Below, in pieces: positions 35,193 through 45,229 of a DNA stretch of 64,000 nucleotides (the stretch's first letter is position 1; the number at the start of each line of letters is the position of its first letter). Origin of the DNA: CAIVPM01 sp964477265 (GTDB lineage: Bacteria; Bacteroidota; Bacteroidia; Chitinophagales; Chitinophagaceae); the NCBI GenBank assembly GCA_964477265.1, contig CAYZDJ010000001.1, positions 342,363 through 406,362 of the forward strand, in the 5' to 3' direction. The translations under genes were made by a program, and so were the position numbers. The notes beneath the pieces are model-generated. The model did no database searches. It was not told the origin of the DNA and was given only the letters and a program-made list of their open reading frames with translations.

Positions 35193-35310
35193 GTAATATA
35201 GCCACGTATAACATGAATGCACACAGACAAAACTGTTAGTGCAAACTTGTTATTTGTAGGTAAAAATATTTGTGTAAATCTGTGCCATTAGTGGCACACA
35301 AACTATTTTT
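35193..35310. repeat. CACAGA-type repeat before the efflux operon
   Basis: CACACAGACAAAACTGTTAG and GTGTAAATCTGTGCCATTAG in inverted orientation. Confidence 0.45.
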
Positions 35311-38300
35311 ATGCTTAATAAAATCATTGAGTTTTCTATAAAAAATAAACTCATCATTGGGCTGTTCATTATAGCTCTTATAAGTGTTGGTGCATATCAA
35401 GCAACCAAACTTCCTATTGATGCTGTGCCAGATATTACCAACAATCAAGTGCAGGTTATAACTGTTGCCCCATCTTTTGGTGCAGCAGATATTGAACGTT
35501 TGGTAACTTTTCCTATTGAACAAGCCAATAGCAATATTGCTGGATTAAAGGAAATTCGCAGCTTTTCACGTTTTGGTTTATCATTGGTTACCATAGTTTT
35601 TAACGATGATGTTGATGTGTATTGGGCTAGGCAACAAGTGGCAGAAAGATTGCAACAAGCACAATCTCAAATTCCCCAAAGCATTGGTACGCCTACATTA
35701 GGGCCTATTAGCACAGGCTTGGGCGAAATTTATCAATACGTTGTTCGCCCTAAAAAAGGCTTTGAAAAAAAGTATGATGCAACAGAGTTAAGAACCATTC
35801 AAGATTGGATAGTTCGCAGGCAATTGTTGGGTGTTAAAGGTGTGGCAGAAGTAAGCAGCTTTGGTGGCAAATTAAAGCAGTATGAAATTGCCGTAAACCC
35901 CAATAAACTTAATGCCTTTGGTATTACAATTAACGATGTTTTTGCAGCATTAGAAACTAATAATCAAAATACCGGTGGTGCATATATTGAAAAAGGTCCA
36001 ACAGTTTTATTTATACGAACAGAAGGCTTGGTAAAAAGCATTGATGATATAAAAAATATTGCTATTAAAAGAAGCAATAGTTCGTTGCCACTTTTTTTAA
36101 GAGATGTTGCTGATGTGAATATTGGTTTTGCTACACGTTATGGTGCTATGTGCTACAACAATCAAGGCGAAGTAAGCGGTGCTGTTGTAATGATGTTGAA
36201 AGGTGCAAACAGTAGCGAAGTAATTAAAAATGTAAAAGAACGCATTGTACAAATTCAAAAAACTTTGCCTGAAGGTGTGGTGGTTGAACCTTTTTTAGAC
36301 AGAACAAAAATGGTAAATAATGCCATTGGAACTGTTGAGAAAAATTTGATAGAAGGTGCGTTAATAGTGATTTTTGTGTTAGTTATCTTCTTAGGAAATT
36401 TAAGAGCTGGTTTGCTAGTAGCATCAGTAATTCCACTATCAATGTTGTTTGCAATTTGCTTAATGAATTTGTTTGGTGTGAGTGGAAATTTAATGAGCCT
36501 TGGTGCTTTGGATTTTGGATTGATTGTAGATGGTGCTGTAATTATTGTTGAAGCTGTAATGCACTTATTGCATCATCATAAAAAATTACATCATCTAAAT
36601 TTATCGCCAACACAAATGAATAATTTGGTTGAAAATTCATCTAAAAAAATGATGAATAGTGCAGTGTTTGGGCAAATAATTATTTTGGTTGTTTACCTAC
36701 CCATATTCACTTTACAAGGCATAGAAGGAAAGATGTTTAAGCCAATGGCACAAACAGTTGCATTTGCTTTGTTGGGTGCATTTATTCTCTCTCTTACTTA
36801 TATTCCAATGATGAGTAGTTGGGTTTTAAACAGCCATAAACCTTACAAAGAAAACTTATCAGATAAGCTAATGCATTTTGTAGAAAATGCTTTTACAAAG
36901 AAATTAATTACAGTTTTAAAATATCCTAAAACCGTTATTGCTACTGTGTTTGCTTTGTTTGTAACTAGCATAATTGTATTAACCACTTTGGGTGGCGAAT
37001 TTATTCCTGCATTAGAAGAAGGTGATTTTGCAGTTGACACAAGAGTGCTTACTGGTAGCAATTTAAACACAACCATAGAATTTACACAGAAAGCAGCTCA
37101 TACATTAAAATCTAAGTTTCCAGAAGTTGAAAAAGTAGTTACAAAAATTGGAAGTGGTGAAGTGCCAACAGATCCAATGCCTTTGGAAGCTGCTGATATG
37201 ATGGTAATTTTGAAAGATAAAAAGCAATGGACAAGTGCAAAAACTTTTACTGAATTGGAAGAAAAAATGAGTAAAGCTTTGCAGGATATTCCTGGTATTA
37301 CAGCAGGTTTTCAGTTTCCTGTGCAAATGCGTTTTAATGAATTGATGACAGGTGCTAGACAGGATGTGGTTTGTAAAATATTTGGCGAAAACCTTGATAC
37401 ACTTGCATTATATGCAAGTAAACTGGGCAAAATTATTTCAACAGTTAATGGCTCACAAAATTTATATGTAGAGCCAATTAATGGAATGCCACAAGTTGTT
37501 GTTGAATATAACAGAGCAATGATTGCCCAATATCATTTAAATATTGCAGATATTAATAAGGTTGTAAATACTGCATTTGCAGGGCAAAGTAGTGGTTTGT
37601 TATTTGAAGATGAAAAACGGTTTGATGTAGTTGTAAGGTTGAATACAAACGAGAAACGTAATGTTGATGATATAAAAAATTTATTGATTCCAACACCAAA
37701 TGGTTTGCAAATTCCACTGCATCAAATAGCTACTGTTGAAGAAAAAAATGGCATCAATCAAATTCAAAGAGAAGATGCAAAACGTAGGATAGTTGTGGGT
37801 TTCAACGTTAATGGTAGAGATGTGCAAAGCATTGTGCAAGAGTTGCAGCAAAAGGTAAATGCACAATTAAAATTTCCTGTTGGTTATTATGTTACTTATG
37901 GTGGTGCATTTGAAAACTTAACACAAGCCAAAAACAGATTGATGATTGCAGTGCCTATTTCATTATTACTCATTTTTATTTTACTCTACTTCGCTTTTAA
38001 AAATATGAAACAAGGATTATTGATTTACACAGCCATTCCATTATCTGCAATTGGTGGTATTTTGTTTTTAGCACTTCGTGGAATGCCTTTTAGCATTAGT
38101 GCTGGCGTGGGTTTCATTGCATTGTTTGGTGTAGCAGTTTTAAATGGAATTGTATTGGTTGCAGAGTTTAATAAACTAAAATCGCAAGGACTACAATCAT
38201 TGCCACACATAGTAATTAAAGGAACTAAACTACGATTAAGACCAGTGTTAATGACAGCATTTGTAGCATCGCTTGGGTTTTTACCAATGGCAATAAGCAA

Positions 38301-39657
38301 TGGTGCTGGTGCAGAAGTTCAACGTCCATTAGCAACTGTTGTTATTGGTGGTTTGTTAATTGCAACGCTACTTACATTGTTTGTATTGCCAATTTTATAT
38401 GTACTTTTTGAAAAAGGAATTTCAATTAAGAAAAATAAAATTGTCATCAAGTCATTAGTGCTAATTTGTGCAATATGTGGCTTGCAAAAAGCTAATGCAC
38501 AAAAAACAATTACACTCAATGCTGCATTAGATTCTGCAATTGTAAATAATCTTACCATAAAAAATGAAACACTAAAATCTGCTTATACAAATTCATTAAT
38601 TAAAACAGCAACTGATATCCCTAAAATCAATGCTATGACTGAATTTGGGCAAGTGAATAGTCCTTTGTTTGATATGCGTTTTGGTGTTTCTCAAAGCATA
38701 CAATTTCCTACTGTTTATAAAAAGCAAAGGGAATTATTACTGGCAGAAAATAGCACACAAGCATTGAATAAAGAGCTGAAAGTTTTTGAATTGAAAAAAG
38801 TAATCACACAAACATTTTATCAATATTATAGCTTAAAAAACAAAGAGCAATTATTGATAAAAAGCGATAGCTTGTATGCTGTATTTTACAGCAAAGCCCT
38901 GTTACGACTGCAAAAAGGCGAAAGCAATGTATTGGAAAAAACAACTGCTGAAACACAACAAGCCAATATTGCTTTGCAACTAAAACAAGTAAGGCAAGAG
39001 TTAGAAAGCACTTTGATTTTATTGCAGTATTTGATGAATACAGCAACACAATACATTCCTATTGTTGCAACAAGTAATATCTATGAAAAGTTAGTGATTG
39101 ATACAAGTGCATTACAAAATCATCCATTGCTAAAACTATTGCAACAACAAGCATTGGTTCAAAAAAGTAAAACTAATTTAGAGCAAGAAAGGCTGAAGCC
39201 AGATATTAACTTAGGCATCTTCAATACAAGTTTTACAGGCGTTGCAGCAGATAATAAAGAGTATAAATTGGGCAATAGATTTACTTCTGTGCAGTTCGGT
39301 TTAGGTTTTTCAATCTTCAATCAAAGCCAAAAAGCAAAAATTAAAAGCAGTAAAATAGCAGAGCAAATAGCAACTGATGAAGCTAATAATACTCAACAAC
39401 AATTGAGTATTTCAATGCAGCGATTAATAACTGCTTATAACAATAATGTAGATGCTTTGAAATATTTTGAAACTGATGTTTTAAAAAATGCTGCAACTAT
39501 TAAAGCCACTGCCAACAAGCAATTCATTAATGGTGAAATCAATTATTTAGATTATGTAATGCTGTTGAACAATGCAATATCTATTGAAAGCAATTATCTA
39601 AACACATTGCAAGAGCACAACAATATTGTTATTGAAATAAATTTTGTAAACAAGTAA
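35311..39657 (+). CDS. CusA/CzcA heavy-metal RND pump fused to a TolC-like outer-membrane factor
   Basis: 1448 aa. Residues 1-1040 are an HME-RND pump with 12 helices: LPIDAVPDITNNQVQV near the start, the helix 4 proton-relay motif DFGLIVDGAVIIVE, a His-rich cytoplasmic loop (HLLHHHKKLHHL) and FPVQMRFNELMTGARQDV in the porter domain. Then KKNKIVIKSLVLICAICGLQ-KANAQ (about 1042-1067) looks like a signal peptide with an AXA cleavage site, followed by a ~380-residue TolC/CusC-type protein. Expected substrates are Cu/Ag or Co/Zn/Cd. The adaptor gene follows 10 nt downstream. Such fusions are known in Bacteroidota. Confidence 0.93.
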   Translation: MLNKIIEFSIKNKLIIGLFIIALISVGAYQATKLPIDAVPDITNNQVQVITVAPSFGAADIERLVTFPIEQANSNIAGLKEIRSFSRFGLSLVTIVFNDDVDVYWARQQVAERLQQAQSQIPQSIGTPTLGPISTGLGEIYQYVVRPKKGFEKKYDATELRTIQDWIVRRQLLGVKGVAEVSSFGGKLKQYEIAVNPNKLNAFGITINDVFAALETNNQNTGGAYIEKGPTVLFIRTEGLVKSIDDIKNIAIKRSNSSLPLFLRDVADVNIGFATRYGAMCYNNQGEVSGAVVMMLKGANSSEVIKNVKERIVQIQKTLPEGVVVEPFLDRTKMVNNAIGTVEKNLIEGALIVIFVLVIFLGNLRAGLLVASVIPLSMLFAICLMNLFGVSGNLMSLGALDFGLIVDGAVIIVEAVMHLLHHHKKLHHLNLSPTQMNNLVENSSKKMMNSAVFGQIIILVVYLPIFTLQGIEGKMFKPMAQTVAFALLGAFILSLTYIPMMSSWVLNSHKPYKENLSDKLMHFVENAFTKKLITVLKYPKTVIATVFALFVTSIIVLTTLGGEFIPALEEGDFAVDTRVLTGSNLNTTIEFTQKAAHTLKSKFPEVEKVVTKIGSGEVPTDPMPLEAADMMVILKDKKQWTSAKTFTELEEKMSKALQDIPGITAGFQFPVQMRFNELMTGARQDVVCKIFGENLDTLALYASKLGKIISTVNGSQNLYVEPINGMPQVVVEYNRAMIAQYHLNIADINKVVNTAFAGQSSGLLFEDEKRFDVVVRLNTNEKRNVDDIKNLLIPTPNGLQIPLHQIATVEEKNGINQIQREDAKRRIVVGFNVNGRDVQSIVQELQQKVNAQLKFPVGYYVTYGGAFENLTQAKNRLMIAVPISLLLIFILLYFAFKNMKQGLLIYTAIPLSAIGGILFLALRGMPFSISAGVGFIALFGVAVLNGIVLVAEFNKLKSQGLQSLPHIVIKGTKLRLRPVLMTAFVASLGFLPMAISNGAGAEVQRPLATVVIGGLLIATLLTLFVLPILYVLFEKGISIKKNKIVIKSLVLICAICGLQKANAQKTITLNAALDSAIVNNLTIKNETLKSAYTNSLIKTATDIPKINAMTEFGQVNSPLFDMRFGVSQSIQFPTVYKKQRELLLAENSTQALNKELKVFELKKVITQTFYQYYSLKNKEQLLIKSDSLYAVFYSKALLRLQKGESNVLEKTTAETQQANIALQLKQVRQELESTLILLQYLMNTATQYIPIVATSNIYEKLVIDTSALQNHPLLKLLQQQALVQKSKTNLEQERLKPDINLGIFNTSFTGVAADNKEYKLGNRFTSVQFGLGFSIFNQSQKAKIKSSKIAEQIATDEANNTQQQLSISMQRLITAYNNNVDALKYFETDVLKNAATIKATANKQFINGEINYLDYVMLLNNAISIESNYLNTLQEHNNIVIEINFVNK

Positions 39658-39667
39658 AATAATTAAA

Positions 39668-40834
39668 ATGAAACATATTTTTCAGCCACTAATAAACACA
39701 AATAAGATTTTATGTAAATCTGTTTTACTTGTGGCAATCATCGCACTTTTTTCTTGCCATTCGTCAAACAAAGAAATAAAACAAGAAATTGCTGTAACTA
39801 ACGACAGCATTGTAACACTTACAGAAGCACAATATAAAAATGCTGGCATAGAAACCATTTCTATCCAACAAAAGAACATTGCATCTACACTAAAACTGAA
39901 TGGAACAATTGATGTACCACCACAAAATTTAGTTTCTATAAGTTGTCCTATGGGCGGCTATTTAAAGAACACAAAGTTGTTGCCTGGTATGCATATTAAT
40001 AAAGGCGAAGTAATTGCTACAATTGAAGACCAGCAGTTCATTCAGTTGCAACAAGATTATTTATTGGTAAAATCTAAACTGCATTTTGCAGAGTTAGAAT
40101 ATAACAGACAAAAGGAACTTAACCAAAGCCAAGCTAGCAGTGATAAAATAACACAACAAGCAGAAGCAGAGATGAACAATAACAAAATTCTATTAGCATC
40201 AATTACCGAAAAATTAAAGCTTGTTAATATTAATCCCAACAACATCAGTTCAAAAAATATTTCTAAAAGCATTTACTTATATGCACCCATTGATGGTTTT
40301 ATAACTAAGGTAAATGTGAACATTGGCAAGTATGTAAGTCCAACAGAAATTTTATTTGAAGCAGTTAATCCTACTGATATTCATTTGAATGTAAAGGTTT
40401 TTGAAAAAGACATTTCATCATTAAGTATTGGTAAAAAAATTACGGCTTACACCAATGCTGAGCCACAAAAAAAACATCAATGCGAAATTATTTTAATCAG
40501 TAAAGATGTAAGCCCAGATGGAAGTGTTGATGTTCATTGTCATTTTGAAAATTATGATAAAACATTATTGCCAGGAATGTATATGAACGCAGAAGTTGAA
40601 GTGTCAAACAATTTAAGCAATGCCTTGCCAAATGATTGTGTGGTAAGTTTTGAAGGTAATAATTATGTGTTTGTTGAAGAAACGAAAATGAAATATTTAC
40701 TGAAAAATATTGTTGTTGGAAATACTGCAAACAACGTTACACAAATTAGTAATGCCAATGTTTTGCATGGCAAAAACATTGTAAGCAAAGGTGCTTATAC
40801 TTTATTGATGAAAATGAAAAATACGGAAGAGTAA
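39668..40834 (+). CDS. RND periplasmic adaptor (CusB/CzcB-like) lipoprotein
   Basis: 388 aa membrane-fusion protein. Lipoprotein signal SVLLVAIIALFSC with lipobox LFSC. Barrel-sandwich domain (SISCPMGGYLKNTKLLPGMHINKGEVIATIED), a helical hairpin at about 120-190 (LLVKSKLHFAELEYNRQKEL), second lipoyl half (IYLYAPIDGFITKVNVNIGKYV) and beta-barrel/membrane-proximal domains. It links the fused pump to its outer-membrane partner; same operon. It lacks the N-terminal Met/His-rich metal-binding module of some CusB proteins. Confidence 0.92.
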   Translation: MKHIFQPLINTNKILCKSVLLVAIIALFSCHSSNKEIKQEIAVTNDSIVTLTEAQYKNAGIETISIQQKNIASTLKLNGTIDVPPQNLVSISCPMGGYLKNTKLLPGMHINKGEVIATIEDQQFIQLQQDYLLVKSKLHFAELEYNRQKELNQSQASSDKITQQAEAEMNNNKILLASITEKLKLVNINPNNISSKNISKSIYLYAPIDGFITKVNVNIGKYVSPTEILFEAVNPTDIHLNVKVFEKDISSLSIGKKITAYTNAEPQKKHQCEIILISKDVSPDGSVDVHCHFENYDKTLLPGMYMNAEVEVSNNLSNALPNDCVVSFEGNNYVFVEETKMKYLLKNIVVGNTANNVTQISNANVLHGKNIVSKGAYTLLMKMKNTEE

Positions 40835-40854
40835 CTTTTAAAAACAGCAAAATT

Positions 40855-40885
40855 TTTATAGCTAACGTCTGTTAGCCTACATTTG
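40855..40885 (+). promoter_or_regulatory. promoter with palindrome in the spacer
   Basis: TTTT at the -33 place, then a palindrome GCTAAC-GTCT-GTTAGC (40861-40876), then a consensus -7 box TACATTTG (40878-40885). A repressor at the palindrome would block the acyl-CoA dehydrogenase promoter. Confidence 0.5.
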
Positions 40886-40904
40886 CAAATCAAAATTTTT
40901 ACTT

Positions 40905-42059
40905 ATGCAATTTTCTTTTACCGAAGAACAATTAATGATACAGCAAGCTGCAAGGGACTTTGCACAAAATGAATGCTTGCTTGGCGTTATTGAAAGAGAC
41001 GAATTACAAAGGTTTCCTAAAGAACAAATAGAGAAGCTGGCTGACCTTGGTTTTATGGGTATGATGGTAAAGCCTGAAAATGGGGGTGCAGGTTTAGACA
41101 GTGTTAGCTATGTTTTGGCAATGGAAGAGATTAGTAAAGTTGATGCCAGCACCAGCGTGTGTGTGAGTGTTAACAATAGTTTGGTTAATTATGGTTTGGA
41201 AAAATTTGGTAACGAAGAACAAAAAGCCAAGTACCTGCAACCATTGGCTCATGGTAAAAAGGATGGCGAATTATATATTGGTGCATTTTTATTGAGTGAA
41301 CCAGAAGCTGGCAGTGACGCTACTTCTCAGCAAACAACTGCTGAAGATATGGGGGACTACTATTTATTGAATGGAACAAAAAACTGGATTACAAATGGTA
41401 GTAGTGCAAGTGTGTATTTGGTAATGGCACAAACCGACAGAAGTAAAGGCCATAAAGGAATTAATTGCTTGATAGTTGAAAAAAGCTGGCCTGGTGTTGT
41501 TGTGGGTGCAAAGGAAAATAAACTTGGAATAAGGGGAAGTGATACACATACTATAATGTTTAATGACGTTAAGATTCCAAAAGCAAACAGGATAGGTGAT
41601 GAAGGTTTTGGATTTACGTTTGCAATGAAAACATTGTCTGGAGGTCGTATTGGCATTGCATCTCAGGCATTGGGTATTGCAAGTGGTGCTTATGAGCTGG
41701 CATTAAAGTATAGTAAAACACGTAAGGCATTTGGAAAGGAAATATGCAATCACCAGGCAATACAGTTTAAGTTGGCAGATATGGCTACACGCATTGATGC
41801 TGCACGTTTGCTTTGCCTAAAAGCAGCATGGGAAAAAGATAATGGACTGAATTATGATTTAAGCAGCAGCATGGCAAAAGTATTTGCAAGCGAAACTGCA
41901 ATGTGGGTTACTGTAGAAGCTGTTCAAATACATGGTGGCTATGGTTTTGTAAAAGAATACCATGTAGAGCGTTTAATGCGTGATGCTAAAATTACACAAA
42001 TTTATGAAGGCACAAGCGAAGTGCAACGCATAGTAATCGGCAGAAGTATTTTGAAATAA
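40905..42059 (+). CDS. acyl-CoA dehydrogenase, short/medium-chain type
   Basis: First step of fatty or branched-chain acyl-CoA oxidation, using FAD and an electron-transfer flavoprotein. 384 aa. Signatures GAFLLSEPEAGSDA and QIHGGYGFVKEYHVERLMRDAKITQIYEGTSEVQR are intact; the catalytic Glu is the E in YEGTSE. The C-terminal layout with the base near the end is that of short-chain (butyryl-type) enzymes. Monocistronic, its own palindromic promoter and a strong terminator. Confidence 0.93.
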   Translation: MQFSFTEEQLMIQQAARDFAQNECLLGVIERDELQRFPKEQIEKLADLGFMGMMVKPENGGAGLDSVSYVLAMEEISKVDASTSVCVSVNNSLVNYGLEKFGNEEQKAKYLQPLAHGKKDGELYIGAFLLSEPEAGSDATSQQTTAEDMGDYYLLNGTKNWITNGSSASVYLVMAQTDRSKGHKGINCLIVEKSWPGVVVGAKENKLGIRGSDTHTIMFNDVKIPKANRIGDEGFGFTFAMKTLSGGRIGIASQALGIASGAYELALKYSKTRKAFGKEICNHQAIQFKLADMATRIDAARLLCLKAAWEKDNGLNYDLSSSMAKVFASETAMWVTVEAVQIHGGYGFVKEYHVERLMRDAKITQIYEGTSEVQRIVIGRSILK

Positions 42060-42073
42060 AAATTTGATTTGAA

Positions 42074-42117
42074 TACAACTAAAAAAGCACAGCATATGCT
42101 GTGCTTTTTTAGTTGTA
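42074..42117. terminator. bidirectional terminator
   Basis: Perfect 44-bp palindrome centred at 42095/42096, containing AAAAAAGCACAGCAT and its complement. Confidence 0.92.
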
Positions 42118-42127
42118 TAATTGAATG

Positions 42128-43588
42128 TTATTGGGTATTCAAATTGCTTTTTCTTTTGCTGTATAAGAAGTAAACTAAAATACCAAGTGTTCCCCAGCAT
42201 AAAAAGAAAATCCATGTTTGTGGTCTTACAAAACACATAAGGAAGATATTAAAGGCAACACCTAAGGTGCCAACAAGGTAAACAGCAGGTGTTTTATATG
42301 GTCTTTCCAATTCAGGACTTTTATACCTTAAAATCATAACAGCAACACATACCATTGCAAACGCTAATAAAGTACCCATACTGCACATTTCACTTACTTT
42401 GTCAATTGGTGTAAATGCAGCTACAATTGCAATTACAATTCCTACAAGTGCAGTGCTTTTGTGTGGTGTTTTAAACGTAGGATGTAATGTTTTAAAGAAT
42501 GCAGGTAATAGTCCATCTTTTGCCATACCTAAGAAAATCCTTGTTTGCCCAAGCATCATTACAAGCATTACACTCATTAAGCCAGCAGTTGCAGCAAGAG
42601 TAATAATAAACACAGCCCATGTAATTCCATTTTCGCTGAATGCAGATGCTACTGGTGCAGATTTATCAAGCATATTATATTTAACCATTCCTGTTAAAAC
42701 CAATGAAACCAAAATGTATAAAATGGTACAAATAACCAACGATGCAACTATTGCAAATGGTACATCTTTTTTAGGATTGATAGCTTCGCCAGCTTGTGTT
42801 GAAACTGCATCAAAGCCAATGTAGGCAAAGAATACAATTGTTGCAGCAGTTAATACACCACCAAAGCCAAAATTAACTTTCGTTACACCATCAGTAACAG
42901 TTGTAACAGTGTCTGGAATAAATGGATGCCAGTTTTCTGTTTTAATATAAAATGCACCACAAATAATTACGAATAATACTACTGCAATTTTAATAACAAC
43001 AATTACATTGTTTGTTTTTGCAGCTTCTTTAATTCCTTTTATAAGGATTGCTGTTATTACAAATGTTATTAAAAATGCTGGGAGGTTTATTGCAAAAGAT
43101 GGGGCTGCCTGACCCAAAGCCAATGCTTTTTCTTTTGCTGTTGCTAAATCATTACAAAGCCATATAGGAATATCAATATGGAGTAAATGTAAAAGCTTTA
43201 CAAAATACCCACTCCACGCCACAGCAACTGTTGTTGCACCCATCATATATTCAAGTATCAAATTCCAGCCAATAAACCAGGCAAAAATTTCTCCAACTGT
43301 CCCATATGCATAAGCATAAGCACTTCCTTCAACAGGTAAAACGCTTGCAAATTCTGCATAGCATAAAGAAGCAAATAAACAACCAACACCAGCAATAATA
43401 AATGATAATGCCAGAGCAGGGCCTGCATAATCATGTGCAGCAATACCTGTTAATGTAAAAATTCCACCACCAATAATGGCACCAATACCTAAAGAAGTTA
43501 AACCCCAACGTGTAAGTACTCTGTTCAAGCCACTTTTTTTCATATCAGCCTCAAAAGCTGCAACTGGCTTCTTTCTAAATAAACTCAT
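42128..43588 (-). CDS. APC-family amino-acid permease (CAT-like)
   Basis: 486 aa from the ATG at 43588 (MSLFRKKPVAAFEADMKKSG); a TTG at 43648 is rejected. First helix has the APC substrate motif LGIGAIIGGGIFTLTGIAA; about 12-13 helices; the conserved VDGVT-like DTVTTVTDGVTKVNFGFGGV loop and FDAVSTQAGEAINPKKDVP (helix 6-7 region) resemble cationic amino-acid transporters (YfnA/CAT group). Inner membrane. Substrate probably amino acids, specificity unknown. Confidence 0.9.
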   Translation of the reverse strand: MSLFRKKPVAAFEADMKKSGLNRVLTRWGLTSLGIGAIIGGGIFTLTGIAAHDYAGPALALSFIIAGVGCLFASLCYAEFASVLPVEGSAYAYAYGTVGEIFAWFIGWNLILEYMMGATTVAVAWSGYFVKLLHLLHIDIPIWLCNDLATAKEKALALGQAAPSFAINLPAFLITFVITAILIKGIKEAAKTNNVIVVIKIAVVLFVIICGAFYIKTENWHPFIPDTVTTVTDGVTKVNFGFGGVLTAATIVFFAYIGFDAVSTQAGEAINPKKDVPFAIVASLVICTILYILVSLVLTGMVKYNMLDKSAPVASAFSENGITWAVFIITLAATAGLMSVMLVMMLGQTRIFLGMAKDGLLPAFFKTLHPTFKTPHKSTALVGIVIAIVAAFTPIDKVSEMCSMGTLLAFAMVCVAVMILRYKSPELERPYKTPAVYLVGTLGVAFNIFLMCFVRPQTWIFFLCWGTLGILVYFLYSKRKSNLNTQ

Positions 43589-43687
43589 ATAAGTTGTTTT
43601 GTTAAAAAATTTTGAGTTGGAAAAATAGGGATTTATTCCATTGCACAAATAATTCTTTTAATATTGCTGACAAACTAATTGACTGTA

Positions 43688-45229
43688 ATGCAAACTACAC
43701 ATACACCTGCAAAAAAAAGTAAACTTACCTGGTACATATTTTTTGCTATGATTTTGGGAACGCTTGTTGGCTGGGCTTATAACGAATTTGGCAAGGGAAA
43801 TACTATAACAGTTACTGCACCTAAAGACTTTTTAGGAATGGATAGTGTTTTGATAAAAGATAATAAAACATATGCTAGTGCTGGCTTTTATCAAAAGTTT
43901 TTAGTGGTTAAAGACTCAGGTGCTTATAAAAAAATAAAGGATAGCTTGCCTAAAGATTGTATTGCATTGTTGCAAGGCACATCAAGCAAGATTATTCCTG
44001 TTGTAAATGGCATTAAGATTGAAAGCCTTAAGGAAATCAATGTTATCAAAGGTTCTAAAGTTACAGCAAGCATTACAGCATTAACCGATTTTAGTGATAT
44101 TATTAAATTGCTTGGAACTATTTTTATTCGTTTGGTACAAATGATTATTTCGCCATTGGTGTTTTGTACATTGGTTGTTGGCATAGCTAAACTTGGCGAT
44201 TTAAAAACTGTTGGCAGGGTAGGGGGCAAGGCAATGCTGTGGTTTATTACTGCATCGCTTGCAAGCTTATTAATAGGAATGGTTTTGGTAAACTGGCTAC
44301 AACCTGGTGCAGCATTGCAAATGGCTACAAGTGATGATGCAGGCTTAAAGGATTTGGCAGCAAAAACACAAGAGTTTTCATTAACAAAATTTATTGAGCA
44401 TGTAATACCAAAAAGTGTTTTTGAGGCAATGGCAACCAATGAGATTTTGCAACTGGTTATATTTTCTATTTTCTTTGGAGTAGCTACTGCTGCTGTTGGA
44501 GAACGTGCAAAGCCAATAATAAAAGCATTGGATATAGCCAGTGAAATTGTATTAAAGATTGTAGTGTATGTAATGAACTTTGCACCAATTGGTGTGTTTG
44601 GAACCATAGCTGCCGTGGTAGCAAAAAATGGTCCTGGCATTTTTAAATTTTATGGATATTACTATTTGTATTTTTTAATAGGCATTGCAATTTTATGGGT
44701 GCTTTTATATAGCGTTGGGTTCTTGATTTTAAGAAACCGAATGAAAGATTTATTAAAGAGAATCAGCAATCCTTTATTGATTGCATTTAGCACCACCAGC
44801 AGCGAGGCTGTATTTCCAAAATTGACAACAGAGCTGGAAAGGTTTGGCTGCAAGGATAAAATTGTTTCCTTCATTCTGCCACTTGGATACAGCTTTAATT
44901 TAGATGGAAGCATGATGTATATGACCTTTGCCAGTTTAACTATTGCACAAATATTTCATGTTGATTTACCTATTACCACACAGCTTACCATGTTGCTTGT
45001 GCTTATGCTTACTAGCAAAGGCATTGCTGGCGTACCACGTGCTTCGCTTGTAGTAGTATTGGCAACTTGCAGTATGTTTAAAATACCTGAAGTTGGTGTG
45101 GCTTTGATATTGCCAATTGATCATTTTTGCGATATGTTCAGAACAGCAACCAATGTGCTTGGAAATGCTTTAGCTACAAGTGTTGTAAGCAAATGGGAAG
45201 GCGAGCTTACTGAGCCTGTTGATAGCTAA
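43688..45229 (+). CDS. DAACS dicarboxylate/amino-acid:cation symporter with a long first loop
   Basis: 513 aa from the ATG at 43688. Family motifs: IFIRLVQMIISPLVFCTLV (TM2), FSTTSSEAVFPKL (HP1), YSFNLDGSMMYMTF (TM7) and MFRTATNVLGNALAT...WEGEL (TM8). The last is DctA-like: NVLGN has Asn where glutamate/aspartate carriers have Asp. Between TM1 (about 14-31) and TM2 (about 139) there is an extra ~105-residue soluble segment with alternating charged stretches, absent from GltP/DctA. Substrate likely C4-dicarboxylate or acidic amino acid. Convergent with the pterin dehydratase gene, ends overlapping by 4 nt. Confidence 0.88.
   Translation: MQTTHTPAKKSKLTWYIFFAMILGTLVGWAYNEFGKGNTITVTAPKDFLGMDSVLIKDNKTYASAGFYQKFLVVKDSGAYKKIKDSLPKDCIALLQGTSSKIIPVVNGIKIESLKEINVIKGSKVTASITALTDFSDIIKLLGTIFIRLVQMIISPLVFCTLVVGIAKLGDLKTVGRVGGKAMLWFITASLASLLIGMVLVNWLQPGAALQMATSDDAGLKDLAAKTQEFSLTKFIEHVIPKSVFEAMATNEILQLVIFSIFFGVATAAVGERAKPIIKALDIASEIVLKIVVYVMNFAPIGVFGTIAAVVAKNGPGIFKFYGYYYLYFLIGIAILWVLLYSVGFLILRNRMKDLLKRISNPLLIAFSTTSSEAVFPKLTTELERFGCKDKIVSFILPLGYSFNLDGSMMYMTFASLTIAQIFHVDLPITTQLTMLLVLMLTSKGIAGVPRASLVVVLATCSMFKIPEVGVALILPIDHFCDMFRTATNVLGNALATSVVSKWEGELTEPVDS

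Noticed and set aside
38400..38520. Sequencing error fusing czcA and an outer-membrane channel gene
   Set aside because: The frame is open across the junction with sensible codons, and fused CzcA-TolC proteins are an established Bacteroidota form.
43589..43648. 20-residue N-terminal extension of the amino-acid permease
   Set aside because: TTG start and polar sequence; the ATG at 43588 begins the conserved MSLFRKKP.
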